The notes below the pieces were generated by a model. The model was not told where the DNA came from. It was given only the letters and a program-made list of their open reading frames with translations, and did no database searches. From Purpureocillium takamizusanense (lineage: Eukaryota > Ascomycota > Sordariomycetes > Hypocreales > Ophiocordycipitaceae): a stretch of DNA of 64,000 nt. Positions 1 to 12,347 of the stretch are shown in pieces (position 1 is the first letter of the stretch; each line of letters begins with the position of its first letter). Made by a program: the position numbers and the translations under genes. The stretch is from contig NC_063068.1 of the NCBI RefSeq assembly GCF_022605165.1, forward strand, positions 4,712,001 to 4,776,000, given 5' to 3'.

Positions 1-1020
1 CCCGGCCCGCCAGCGGTCACACCGTGTCATGCCGTCCGGTGTGCTCATCCGTCGTCATCATGGCTTCCTTGTACTGTGCTGCCGTCGTCATGATGCACGG
101 CACACCTTCTCCAGTCGTCGCGCATGTTCCATCTTCTGTGGCTGTTCACCCAGAGGTCCCCCAGCATCAAGCCGCGGGGCCTCGTTTGTTGCCTAGGTAA
201 TACTAACAACGATACTCGGTAAACTAAATTCAAAAGCAACAGGAAACAAGTCGTCGGCGGCTTCATGTCTCGTAATTCCGTCGCTTCACCATGTCCCCCC
301 CATAAGCCATTGTCTCATCCTTCGCCACTCAAGACGCCGTGCCTGCCTGCCCTGTCCAGCGTCCCCAGCCCAGCACGGGTCAGCCACAAGGTGTCCTATT
401 CACGCCTTCCGTCTCCCAAGAAATGCCTCCTGCGCCCGCCAAACAAGACCGCCCCTCCCAACATACAAGCGCATCAGACTGGAAACTGTCTGTAGCCTTT
501 GCCACGCGTTCCGTGTTCCCGTGCTTGTAATATCCCTTTCATCTGGCCGCCGTTCCCAATACCGTCCTTTCACAGTCGAAAGCAGAAGCGCACCATGCAA
601 CAAGCGTGTACTCGTTGGCTTCCAGGAATATACCAACCAACACAAAATTCCAAAATGCTCGCTCGCTGGTAGAGTCACAAATGAGAGAGGAATCAATTGA
701 GTTTTCCGAATCAAAAGGCCCGCCAATCTGGCGCGAATGGCCCAAAGTCATGGTTTGGTGCGTGAGCAACTGGTCTGAAGTGGCGGCGGTGTCGTTCGGT
801 TGCGCGAGAGCGGCGTAGAGGTTTATGGCGAGTAGAATAGATTGGTCATGAGATGCATGGGGTTCAAAGAAAAAAAAATAGCCAATCCAATCAAGGCGGG
901 CAAGGAGAAGTAATCCGGACAAGAAAGCCATTAATGATAAAGTGGCCGTGAGAAATTCGTCATCATGTCAAAGTAGTAAGTCGTGTGGTTCTGTTTTCTG
1001 TGCGTGGTACTTCGTAGTCG
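1..1020. other. Intergenic, downstream of the bZIP gene
   Basis: No supportable gene. The part next to 1020 is probably the 3' untranslated region of the minus-strand bZIP gene. Open frames here are short, overlap on both strands and show no recognisable domain. Confidence 0.6.
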
Positions 1021-2949
1021 TCACGTCGTGTCGTTGCATTGCTGCTCATTCTGTGCATTGCTGCACTCGGAAACCATTTTCGCAAAATTTCGAACCACTT
1101 CCCTGGGAATTTGGTTCCAGAGAAGCGATCGCGTGTACACCTCCGCTGCGCCCGTCTGCTTGTCATCCCGAATCTCTGCGAGTGCCTCGGCAAGGTTCTT
1201 GCGACCCTGGCTGGTGGATCGTTTAGGCGGGTTAAAATCCTGATTGTGGACGCCATTGTACTGAGTGGATGACATGGAGAAGACGTGCTCGTTGGTTTGC
1301 CGCTCCGATGGCTGCGACAGAGCATCTCCCAGCTCCTCGAGCATAGAGGGCGCGACATGCATGCCGACCTTGGGGCCGCCGCTCGCCCCGAGTTGTGGCC
1401 AGTTGACCGCTCCAGACGGCTGAGGAGCCATGGGCTGAAGGCCATGAGCTTGAGGCTTGACGCCTGCGTCGTTGAGCACATTCTGGAGAAGCGTCTCCGA
1501 CGCCACTCGGACATCCTCGGACACGCGCGTGATGGGTGGCGTGGAACCTCTCGACATGACAAAGGCTCCCACAAGGAAGAGCATGAAGAGTAGTCCACCC
1601 TGAGAAGCCCCCTTGTCGCCATCTTCAGCGGCCGCTGCGTCGGCCTTCTTTGCGGGAACGACGGACAGCTCCTGCTTGACCTCGGGCTCGGGGGCGTAGT
1701 CGTTGAGGAAGCCAGCGTTGTCCCAGGCGCCAGTCATGTCCATGTCATTCATCTCATCATAGGCGCCAGGGAACCCGTGATTCATGTGGGATGTCTGTGT
1801 CGTGGCAAGCGGTGTAGACTCGAGCCTCTGAACATGCTCGGTGAGGATGCCGACCTTCTTCCGAAGCTCTCCTGTCTCAACCGTGTGGGCTCTAATCATC
1901 TCGTCCTTCTCCAGGGTGAGAGTCTCAATGAAGTCCATGTAGGACTGTTTCTCCCGGTGAAGCAGCTCCATTTTTGCCTTGAGACCGCCTACCTCCTCCT
2001 CCAAATCGTTGATGAGTGCGGTATAGTGCTTCTTCTCGTCCTCAAGCCGCTCGGTGTGTAGCTTCTTTCTCTGCCTAGAGTCAAGGCTGCATTAAACAGA
2101 ATTAGCGACCCGTCGTCTAAACCTCGGATCTTGTGAGCTTGGTACTTACGCCGCTTGTCGGTTACGCAGCAGGCGCTTTTGCTGCTTGAGCTCCTTGATC
2201 TCCTGCTCATCCGTCGAGGACGCAATGAGTTGATCGATGTTGTTCAGGTTGCGCTCCGCTGGGATCTCGAAACGGGCGTTCTTCTTGCGGATGCCGTCTC
2301 CTCTTCTGAGATCATTGTGGGATCGGATCCCTGGACTGCTCGAACGCATCTTCTTGGCAGCAGCATGTGCCGTAGCCATCCATTCTTTCTGCGGCGACGT
2401 GGGCATGTGCTGCTCGCCAGGGCCCAGAGGCGCAAATATGTTGCCGACCCCGTTAAAGCCGTTCTGGCTCTGCATCGATCGCTGGAAAATCGAGGACCCA
2501 GCATCGTACTCTGCCGGGATAGACTCGAACGGATGAAAGGGTGTTGTGGTGCCGGAGCCGGAGCCCATCAGCCAGCTGCCGCTTTGTTGTTGCTGTTGTT
2601 GTCCGAAAGCGTGTGTCTGTCCGTGGTCGAGCCGCATGAAGGGGTTGTTGCTACTGCCGCTTGGCTGCTCAAAAAAAGGATTGTTTGAAGGGACTGACTG
2701 CATGTCCACGGACTGCCAATCCTCAGTTTTAGGAGAAAATAGAGTACCTGAGACGGCAAATGACTCTCTCCGACTGTCAGCCATCGGAGGGGAGAGTTCA
2801 AGGCCCGAGTCTATGGCGTTGTGGTCGAGGATGTTATCGTCAAGTACACTCTTGTCTTCTTCTTCAAGGTACTTTTGCTTAGCATGGTTTGTATCAACGG
2901 TCAAATTGGCCGCTCGATAGAAGGCCTGCGAGGGGAATTGTGGCACCAT
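1021..2949 (-). CDS. bZIP transcription factor with a hydrophobic segment after the zipper
   Basis: Sequence-specific DNA-binding protein of the bZIP class, predicted 621 aa. Two exons: 2150-2949 and 1021-2086. The 63-base intron (2087-2149, GTAAGT...GCAG) splits the basic region. Joined, that region reads KRLLRNRQAALDSRQRKK (about residues 255-275) with the bZIP signature N-x7-R, followed by a long heptad-like coiled coil to about residue 355. The N-terminal half is Ser/Asn/Gln-rich with a poly-Gln run. A 15-residue hydrophobic stretch (GGLLFMLFLVGAFVM, about residues 431-445) lies between the coiled coil and a low-complexity tail. The ATG at 2949 is chosen because it opens the conserved-looking part; the frame is open upstream to an ATG at 3390, but those 147 codons look like leader sequence. 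It does not match the HacA basic region I know. The ortholog is not identified. Confidence 0.85.
2087..2149 (-). other. Intron inside the bZIP basic region
   Basis: Canonical GTAAGT donor and TAATGCAG acceptor. Removing it restores the Asn-x7-Arg signature and joins two open frames that otherwise stop. Confidence 0.85.
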
Positions 2950-3848
2950 CGCAAAGGACAACAGGTCGATGCGTGAGGCAGGCCTGCTTCTTTCCACAAT
3001 GCGAGTCTGCCCGATATGGGGCGCTAACGTCTCAAGGCAGGTCGAAAGACGATGATGAGAGGAGCAACTGAGGGAAATTTGTACCTCTGCGGCGGAAGGG
3101 CGGTTAGTGTCAGTGGCAGTGCTAAAAATCACCAAGAGCGCGGGAGTAAGTAGGAAGCAGCTCAGTGTGAGGTTGAGGCGGGGTCGTCCCACGGCTGGCT
3201 GGCGCACGACAATGTGATCGGATGCGAGGTAGCTTGGCCGTGGGGCACACACAACAGCAATGGCATGATTTGCGGCAGCAAAGGTGAACGCAACAGCGGT
3301 GCGGTAAAGGCAGACGGGACGGGCGAGGCGGATGCGGGAAGAAATAGTCAAGAATGCGGTCAAGCGGCTGGGGATGGCGCAGAGGTTCATGAAACTAGAG
3401 CCAGGAGGCTGGCGGTAGCGTCGCCCGAAGTGAGGACATGCCGTCTTTTCTTCTTGGAGAAGAAAAACAATAAGCAGACCCGACGAGTGCGATCATGTAA
3501 CCCGAGTGTAGATGTGGTGTTGCAGAACGTGGGCTCAGAAACAGGTAGCGGGAACGTGGGCATCATGACGGGACAGGACGGACGGAGCCTTGCGGGCCGG
3601 TACGGGGTCAAAGGGCAGACGCACAGACGGGCAGCTCTCACCTGGTGATCCGGTGGCTCATCCAAGGTCTCACAGGAATCTTGGAGGAGAGGCGCGGTGC
3701 GACGGCCAGAGACGCAGCGAAGCGTGCGAGGCGTGGGTTGAGGCAGGTGCGATGCTCTTGGTCGTGTTGAGTTGGGTGTGCTTGCGCGATTGCGAGACGG
3801 GCCGGTAGGGGCGGGCCTTGGGGGTTTTCGGTATGAGTGGGAATGCGC

Positions 3849-3882
3849 GTGTGAGTGTGAGTGTGAGTGCGAGTGGGAGCGT
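3849..3882. repeat. GTGAGT/GTGAGC-type hexamer repeat
   Basis: Degenerate six-base tandem repeat. Read on the minus strand it gives alternating His-Ser codons inside a long low-complexity open frame, which explains that frame without a gene. Confidence 0.8.
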
Positions 3883-5386
3883 GGGTGCGGCTGCGGACAC
3901 GGATGCGGGGGCGGTGGCGGGCTTATGAGGTCGTCCAAGACAAACAGTCCCCGAGGAGGAGGAGGGCGGGGGGCGCTTGCGCGGCGGCGGACGGAGAAAC
4001 AGGTCGCTGTCGAAAGAGCACACGGCGACGGGCGCAGACAGCAAGGCGAGAATGAGGCCCAAAAAATAACAAAGATGCGGGAGAAGAGAAGATGGCGAGA
4101 GACGTCAAGTGGGTGGTGGGTGAGGGCAGGGCGGCAGCGACAGTAGGTAGCGCAGACAGAGGAGGTGCACAAGGTTATGTAGGCATGTAAGTTGCGCGGG
4201 ACGGACCTGCCTCGACAAGGTCCGCATGATGAAAATGCGAAGGTACGAGGTACAAGTACACGTACAACGGCGAGATAGCTACAATCGGCACAACCATTGC
4301 AACCAGTACACCCAGGAGGGCGAGCAGGCCAGGCCAGGCCCATCCAGTCGTCCGCCAAGTACGAGTACCGCCGGGCCCTGATGGAGTGGCTTGGGGGGAG
4401 AGGAGCACCAGACGGGGAGAGGGGGGGAGGGGGGGAGGGAAACAGGGCGGAGGGGAGACGGTCAAGGAAGGAGTGGAGGGCAGCCGGATGGCACCGCGTC
4501 TTTTCCCGCCCTCGATCCAGGTCCCGAGACCACCCACTTCAGGTTCCAACCTTGGTAGCGCTTTTAGAATGTTGAGGTACCGAGACCGCATCCAGCGCAG
4601 TGCTAATGACTTGGCGAGGCTGGTCATGCTCCATCTCCGATACTTACGGCGCCCCGCGAAGGGACCCGATGGCACAGGGTCCTAATACCTTGGCAGTACG
4701 TACCCACGAAATCCGACCAGGTCGCCCAAGAATCGGACCCGGGGGAGGGGGGGCACATGTGCCCACATCGTGAATCTAGCAGGCTCCCGGAGCGCCTCTA
4801 ACTTTCAAGGCTTCTTGCATTGGCAATTTTGACTCCAGCACCATGTCGAATCCGTTGATCGGGAGTAAAGTGCAAAGAAGAGACCCAGCCAACATGCGCG
4901 CCGAGCCGTGCCCGCAGGCAGTCGCGTACAGAAATACTACTAATGCTCTATTACGAAGCAGACCACTGCGTACCGGTACAGCGCGTTGCTGCGTCTCCAA
5001 CACGCGGCATCACGTTCCGTATACTCCACCGTCGACCAGTTGGCCCCTGCCGAGGACAGCTCCCGCTGGTTGCTGCTTGATCCGTTCGCCTCAGACCATT
5101 TCCAGAAGGCCAACAGCCAGGAACGGGCGGGCGGCTTCGAGGACAAAGCCACGCCTGACGCGGCAGGCCTGAGGGCGCTTGCTTGGGCTCGCGAGGCTTG
5201 AAGCCGAGTACCAGGGCGAGCACGGGGATACGGGGCATTCTCAATCGAGACATCTTCGCACCGGGCACTGCAGCCGGCCCATGCGTGCGGCCAGCCCTTG
5301 GGCTCCTATCTATACGGGAACGAGAGGCTCCCAGTCCACTGGTGCCCAGAGGCTGAGCGCGTCCAACAATCGAACCTTGATCTCCT

Positions 5387-5411
5387 CAGGTTAGGTTAGG
5401 TCAGGTCAGGG
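5387..5411 (+). repeat. GGTTA/GGTCA short tandem repeat
   Basis: Five-base units GGTTA, GGTTA, GGTCA, GGTCA followed by GGG. Vaguely telomere-like but too short and degenerate to be called telomeric. Confidence 0.6.
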
Positions 5412-5714
5412 AGGCAGGTACCTGTAGCAACGGGTCGACGCTGCACTTGGATTGCGCCCATACCCTGCCGTCGACGCCCTGGTCTGGTCTGCGAGACGTA
5501 TCGCGGCTTGCATGGATCATGGGGTTGATCGTGAGATGCGGCAGGGACCTACAGCCGGCGAGCACAAGTGCTGCATCGCTAGGTACAGTCGGTCTGCGGG
5601 CTCGTGTTACCGCCAAGTGAATAGCTTGCCATCAGATGTCGGAGAGGGCGTGGGGGGGCTTGAGCCTTGAATGCTTCAAGGCGACACACGGGCGAGAGCT
5701 CCATCCTATCCATC

Positions 5715-5732
5715 CACTCACTCACTCACTCA
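5715..5732. repeat. (CACT)n microsatellite
   Basis: Four-base tandem repeat in noncoding sequence. Confidence 0.75.
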
Positions 5733-8700
5733 TCCCACTCAAGCCATCGACACACATTGAGATGGAGGCCATCTTCGGCAAACGTCCTGGAAGAGGGCGC
5801 GGGCGCGGGCCGCCGCGAGATGCCCCGTGGCGGCACCCATCCAGGCCACTCGAGGTCACAAACACCCACCACTACGGCGGACCGCTTAGCCCAGGATGCA
5901 CCCGCTAAGCATCATGAGCACCACCCACCCTCTTGCGCTTCATGGTCACACCTACCATCCACCACGCCTCTCTGTTGATCTTGACTGCGGTCTCGTCTCC
6001 TGCTCCCTCATGTGGCGCCGGGACAATGGGGCTTGTGCATGGCCGGTCGGTGGTGCAAGTCAGTCATGTCTCTGGCGTCATAGCCAGAGTGAACCCTGAC
6101 CCGTACCGGCGCGCCTGTCGCGCCCGTCCACCGTCACCCGACGACATTACTAGCACCGTCGGCCAAGGCTGTGTGGCCCAGCAGGCTTCTGGTTTCGGCG
6201 TGTCTCAAGGGTTCCCAGTCGAGCATCGGCAGGCAGCTCGTCTAACTTGGAACAGGGTCCGAAGTACAGTACCGCAGAGTAGTACGTATGAGGCACGCCC
6301 CACGGGCGCAACGTGCGTGCGTTGGAATCCCCGGGGCCGAGTGCTTCAGGTCGCGAATAGCATCTCGTCCACGGTGACGGATGACCATGGCTCGGCGACA
6401 AACAGTCGCGTTCCAGATCTGTGTGCAACACCGTGGTGGGCGCACTCTAGGGGCCACCCTGGGCGGCCTCGCCGGGACCGACCCGCGAGGCCAGTAGCGA
6501 CGGCCAAACAAAGTCACGGTAGGACAGACGAGAGCCACTGGATTCCCATGCGGCACGTTCTACCCGCTCCTCTGCCGCACTCTGCTGGGTACTCGAAGGA
6601 GGAACGGGCCACAGACGTTGGGCACCAAGAGCGGCCAACGTGGGGGTGGGAGGAACGAGAAGAGGAGCGGGGGCCTGACCCTCGGGCAACTCTCGCTCTC
6701 TGGCGTCACGGTGACTGTTGTTGCTAATCTTATCTTCATGAGTGAGTGACCTGCCACTGGCAACGTCCCCGCCCCGGTCCACACATTCACCAAGAGGCTG
6801 GCAGGGCGGCGGAGAGAGGTGACGGGAGCCAATGCCGCTCCCGCTTGTCTAGTGACCGGGGGGGGACGACAGATCACACCCATGACGGCGGCGCAGCGCT
6901 GGGGGCCAAAGCCCAAAGTGCAGCCGGCCGGCCAGCGCTCTTCCCTATTATGTGAGACAGGGCGACTGGACTTGTCCTCAGGGCTCATGTCTCCAAGGTG
7001 CTCATGTGCAGGTCGGCGACTCTTTCGGGGTGCGTTCCCCTCGGCTGTGGATGGTGACGGCGGTGCGCGCAGACTTTATTAGCCAATGTCGTGCCCCAGT
7101 GGTCTGGCCCTGACCTGCCTTTTGGTGGTGGCTCCATGGCTCGCTCCATTGCACAGTCCTTGGTCAGCAACCCCTCCTTCCTGACGTCCCGACCCCGTCG
7201 TCTCGGATGCGCAAAGGCTATCGCCACAGGAGTTTTTTGTCCTCAAGCACGAGAGGCTGCCGGCTCGGGTGTGTTGTGTCTGTAGGGTAACGCCAGCCCT
7301 TGAGCAAAGGGGCCTCCCGGAGGTTGGGGTAAGCCAGTGCGTCGCCGCAGTGCAGTTGCCGCGAGTCGAGCGTTGCGAGGATTGAGGCAGGGATGTCCGA
7401 ACCTGCGGTGGCCATGCCGCTCAGTGAGCGACGGGTTCTCTTGGGCCTTCTCCGAGGGGGAAGTGGGCGGGACAAAGCGGCTTCGCCATTCACTCGGCAC
7501 CATGCTTTGCGCCTGCCAGTGGAGATTCTGACTGCCTTTAAACCTGTCTGACAGTGCGGTGCAGTGCAGTACAGTACCTCATCTGAACAGTCGTCCAGCA
7601 TGACAGCATGGGACGGTACTGTACCTACCTACTTACTGTACGAATGACACAAACATGTACAGGGACGAACTTGCGAGTGCGCACGAGTACGATAATATCT
7701 CGATGCAGTGCAAAGTGCATGGTGGGTGATGCTTAGGTTTGGTAGCTAGGTCTGGTTGCCCTTGCCTGTTACGGACTGGGCCTCCCGCACTTTCCAGGTT
7801 GCGACCTCCTGTCCTGGTCGGTTCAAGCACGGGTACACACTACCTCACGGGGAGCTCGCCATGGGTGGTGCCATCCGTACCGTCTGGCGCGGCCACCAGC
7901 CCGCGGCTACAAGGCGGCCAAGACATCGCCGCAGCTCCTCAGGTACCCGACACATGCGCAGCGCAGCCCCGACCGAGACGCGAGCAACTCCACCCTCCCT
8001 CTCCGCCTGACCTCGACAACCTCAATCGCCTCGAGGACGATGCAACGCAATGATCCGATATGGACATGCCGCTGCTCGGCTACGACCGTCTCTCACTTGC
8101 GCATGCATGTACCAGACCCTTGCGACAACGTGCCCGCCGCCCCCTCTCCTCGTCGTCACGACACAGCGCAGCTGCTCGCACACCGGCCGGCCGCCTGTGC
8201 ACTAACTACCAAGTGCACCCGGAAGTTCGAACACAAGCTTCCTTTGCTCTGCCTGCGTCGGACGCGCATGGACGAAGACGCCGTGTCTGATCGCTCGACC
8301 CGGCCGGCGCGTGGCTGAACCAGACCGCTGAGCATTTTCTCCCGGAGGGCCGCAGCTCTTGGTGCAGAAACCAGCCAACCACGACGGGCTGAAGGGGCTC
8401 GACATCACCGCCTCCACGCGGCCGCATAAAGCGCGGCCAAGCGTCCCAACTGCGAGCCTCTCACAGCCTCTCGTGGCTTCGAATGGCTTCCCATGGCCTC
8501 CCACGGTCTTCCATAGCCTCCCCGAGCCTTTTGTCGGTGTGTTTCTGTTCGCTTGGGCACCTCATCCAGCTCTCTGGTCAGGCACCGAGGCTAATGCCCG
8601 TTCCAGCCACCAAGCCCGCCTTCCTTCCATCTGGGGAGGTAACGTGCCGGAGTGGTTGATTGCCCTGGCGGCACCCCGAGTCGCTCTGCGACTGTCCATC

Positions 8701-11353
8701 GCGGATTCCCTCCCCGGCTTCAGCCCGTCGAGCTGCTGAGAGTCGCCTGCTCCACAAAGCCGGCGCGAGCCCCAGATTGGCCGTCGTCATCATCGTCGGT
8801 GCTTTCGTCGCCAATGAACCTCGCGAGGCGGCCTGCTGCGGCGGCATCAAACATGTTTCCCGTCGACTCGGGCCGCCATGAACCTGAACCCCTAGCTGTG
8901 GTCTACGCAGCTTTCAGCAAAAATTTGCCCCCGACTCGTCGCCGGCCACCTGGTGCGCCTCCGTCTGGTTAGCACGCCCGTTGCAGTGTCTCCTGGCCCC
9001 GGCCTGTCACAGGTGCCTCATGGTGATTCTATTGATGCATCGAGACTGGTTCCGATTGGCGACGTGTTGGCCCATGAGATGGTCAGAGGTGGTGAGACAA
9101 CATCGCGATTGTGGCCCACGAACGGCGACGCGGTTCAGGCGCACCGTGCTCATAGACACACAGCCGCGGTGACTACGCGTTTGCTTCGCGAGCGTGGTCA
9201 TTCGCCATCTCCAACCTCCTCGTCTCGCGACATGCCCCGCGTTTTCTCGTGCGCGCTGTGGTGAACAGGCGGGTGGAACCGCTTGGTTCACCAACAATGA
9301 CAGTGTGAGATGGAGAATGTGCCATGGTGCTTGCTCAGCAGCTCTCAGATGACACCACCGGCCGCCTTCTTGACATTGTCCTCAGATCCGCAGAGGCTGT
9401 TGGCTCGTCAATGGCGAAATAGCTGCCCAGACGTTGGCTGAGCCACCGTCTCCTAGTATTGGCCGTCGCCAGGGCTTGAAGAATAGGCCAGATTCAGTAA
9501 TCCTGGTAACTAGCGCATGCCCCATATATAACAGGTCACAGATTCTGGCTGTGGACGAATGCCTTCTCTGAAAACTCCGTCCCCTTCACCCCGTATACTC
9601 CGGGAGACAGGGCTTGGCTTCTAATGAGCATTACCCACTACACAGAGCCGAAGGCATCGGTGACAAATACACTTGTCGATAATGCATCATAGCACGTTCA
9701 TGGTCCAGCACCTCTCGCGTCTTGCGGTAGTTACCCAGCGTCCGTTCAAAGATGCGGTCAAGATGACCCTTGCACTTCGCTTGTTTCGTAGTGAGGCAAG
9801 GTCCAACGCCGCACAAGCTCGAAAGAGTAGCTGGAAGTCATGCAATTGCCAGGACTCCTGGTCGCATGATCCGCCGCGGAATCGCCATGATCCGCCGGTG
9901 CGGCTGCCCGAGCACCATTTCTGTGCCGACGGACGGCTGGCTACCTGTTCGACCTCAATCGTCATGGACATCTTTGTCTGCGGCCAACGAGCCGAGCCCT
10001 CTTGCTGCGGGCCCCGCCGGATCGCACCAGGGTTGACAAAGCAAACAAACTGCCTCTGCTATGCTGGACGCGCAGTGACTCACTGGCAGCCTCGCCTACA
10101 GCCCTCGGTGGGGTGGTTTGTTGGGTGTTCTCATCGGCAACCTTGGCCATTGGCGGTGAACAGGAGCGTTTGCACATCTCGTGTTTCAAGCCGCATTTTA
10201 CGGATCCTGTCCAAGGGTACAGTACAGCACAGTACTGTAAGTCAGTTTACCAACACGAATACCTCACCAGAGCTACGCATTTGGCTGCATGTCGACTAAA
10301 CCAGGCATGAGACAGACAGCATCAATAAGCATGATGAAGGAGCGATGCCTGGGACCGATCGGCTATCACTTGACAAAGTACAGTCAAACCATCTTCGCCT
10401 GCGCTACTTCCTCCATTTCTGAGTGATACAGGCCGGCTCTTTACTCCGGCAAACGCTCTGGTGTGTCATCTGAGGACCGAAGACCGGCGGCAAGTGGGTG
10501 GTGTTGCTTCAGGAGCCGGACCTCATGGCACGAGTCTACTGATTGAGCCTCTGTGATAAGTAGCGTATATGGAGAGAGCCAACACCACTGTACAAACCTC
10601 GTTGTGTCCTCACAAACTCTGAAACCTGACCGACCATCGACTCTGCGCCAACAAGATGGCGGATGCCGTCGGAGCGCAGGATGACTGGGAACGAGAGGCA
10701 GGTCCTTGCCGTTGCACGACGCTCAAGTCCCGCCTCATACGGGGGAAGCATCGAGCCGATAGGGTGACCGCCTACGAATGAGATGGCCAGCTGCGCCTCC
10801 GATGCTATTTCTGGAGAGCCACGGCTTACCGGACCAAGGGGTGAACGCAAGCAAGCAGGGGAGAGAGCAAGAGTGTGCCAAGAGAAGAGGCAAAGGCGCA
10901 GATTGCATGCCGACGGGCTCCTACAGGTGAACCGAAAGGCTCAAACTGGCGTCAGAGGTACATACAGTGCCGTTTGTTCTCCATGTGTCGCCCGCAGTCA
11001 TCTGACATATGAAGTTGGGCTGCTGCTTCATCTCAGCCCAACAGGGACGACTTCCGTCCTATCCGTCGTCGTCCGCTGCCTGCGAGGCTAGTGTTGACGG
11101 CGAGGGAACGCAGGCAACCTTTGCATGGCCCGCTGCATCTGTGCCCTGGCGTCTGTGTGATGCCACCAGACTGCTGCGCTTCTCTGTGCTGTTACCGGCT
11201 CTCCGCTGCGGTCCTCTTGTGCGTGGTGTGTCGCTGCTCTGCGCGTGCATGCGCGCGTGCTTGTATGCGTATCGTCGTGATGCACACGTCGAACCCCCCT
11301 CACTCGTGATGTCGTTACTATCCACGACCTCGCCATCGCGAGCGGTAACCCAT

Positions 11354-11382
11354 AGCCAGCCAGCCAGCCAGCCAGCCAGCCA
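11354..11382. repeat. (AGCC)n microsatellite
   Basis: About seven copies of a four-base unit in noncoding sequence. Confidence 0.85.
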
Positions 11383-11720
11383 TATGGCCACGTAGCGATG
11401 CTCGTAGACCTGGACCACCACCGCTCCCTCGTGCTTGGTCGTCGCCGACCCTACCCCTTTGTACTCGCAGCATCATGGAAAGGGCCTCTCCTTTGCCGTC
11501 AAACCCCAGGGACGCGGCTGACGTCTCCCGTTCTTCCACGTATCCATCTGCTCTAAATTTCCTCAACTATTTGGCCCCCGTGAGACTGCTCTGCCGGACG
11601 CCGGCCACTGCCACGCCCGGTGGGCAAAGAGGAGGAAGACAAAGAATCCCTCTCGTCTCACTTTTCCCCTGGTTCTCCTGTAGTCTCTTGGCCTCCCTCG
11701 CGGCTTCATGCGCCTGTTAC

Positions 11721-11747
11721 GCCGCCGCCGCCGCCGCCGCCGCCGCC
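11721..11747. repeat. (GCC)n microsatellite
   Basis: Nine consecutive trinucleotides, giving a poly-Ala frame on either strand that is not supported as a gene. Confidence 0.85.
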
Positions 11748-11914
11748 CAGCCTATTCGATGGCTTGGGGAGGACCTTTCACTTGCGTTGAAGGGAGCGCG
11801 CGAGTAAGGTGACACGCGGTAAACGGCAGCTCGCCGCAGATGATACATACCTACGGCCCCCTCCCCCCTCGGCCTCCCTTTCTCAAGCCTGCAGACGTTG
11901 AGCATGCGCTGGCC

Positions 11915-11944
11915 ATCGTCGTCGTCGTCGTCGTCGTTGTCGTT
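11915..11944. repeat. (GTC)n microsatellite
   Basis: Trinucleotide run; antisense it reads as poly-Asp. Noncoding context. Confidence 0.8.
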
Positions 11945-12001
11945 GCAACGGGAGTACCCACGGCGAATTTCTCGGGGACTCATTTGGTTACCTACCTAGA
12001 T

Positions 12002-12027
12002 AGAGAGAGAGAGAGAGAGACAGAGAG
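12002..12027. repeat. (GA)n microsatellite
   Basis: Purine dinucleotide run following a TACCTACCTAGATA sequence. Confidence 0.8.
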
Positions 12028-12335
12028 CTGGCTAGCTGGCTGGGCGTGAACGATGGTTACCCGTTCAAGGGGGGGGAGGCCTCGGGTTCCTCGTCCGTGC
12101 CACCCGGGAGGAGGAAAAGGAGGAGGAAGGGAGGAAGAGAGGAGAAACAGAGGAACAGAAGAGAGCGCGCGACCGGGGAGCAGTAGCGGATAGAGGACAA
12201 AGGAGGGAGAACCACGAAGCCCATGGCATAGCATACATGGCATTTCAAAGTCGGAAAGCAAGTGCCCTAAAACGAGTCAAACAAATGGCCTCACGGCCAT
12301 GGGAAAGACGTGTTCGCCGCACACACTCGAATCCG

Positions 12336-12347
12336 CCCCCCCCCCCC
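12336..12347. repeat. Poly-C run
   Basis: Twelve consecutive C residues in noncoding sequence. Confidence 0.85.

Noticed and set aside
3387..4358. 323-codon minus-strand open frame with a His-Ser run
   Set aside because: The frame follows a GTGAGT repeat and Pro/Arg-rich GC sequence; no domain, and overlapping frames are equally open.
5933..6727. 264-codon plus-strand open frame
   Set aside because: Composition is that of GC-rich noncoding sequence (Arg/Pro/Ser), with no motif, no splice partners and opposite-strand frames open over the same stretch.
9673..10299. 208-codon plus-strand open frame
   Set aside because: No recognisable domain and several overlapping open frames; within what chance gives in a region this long.
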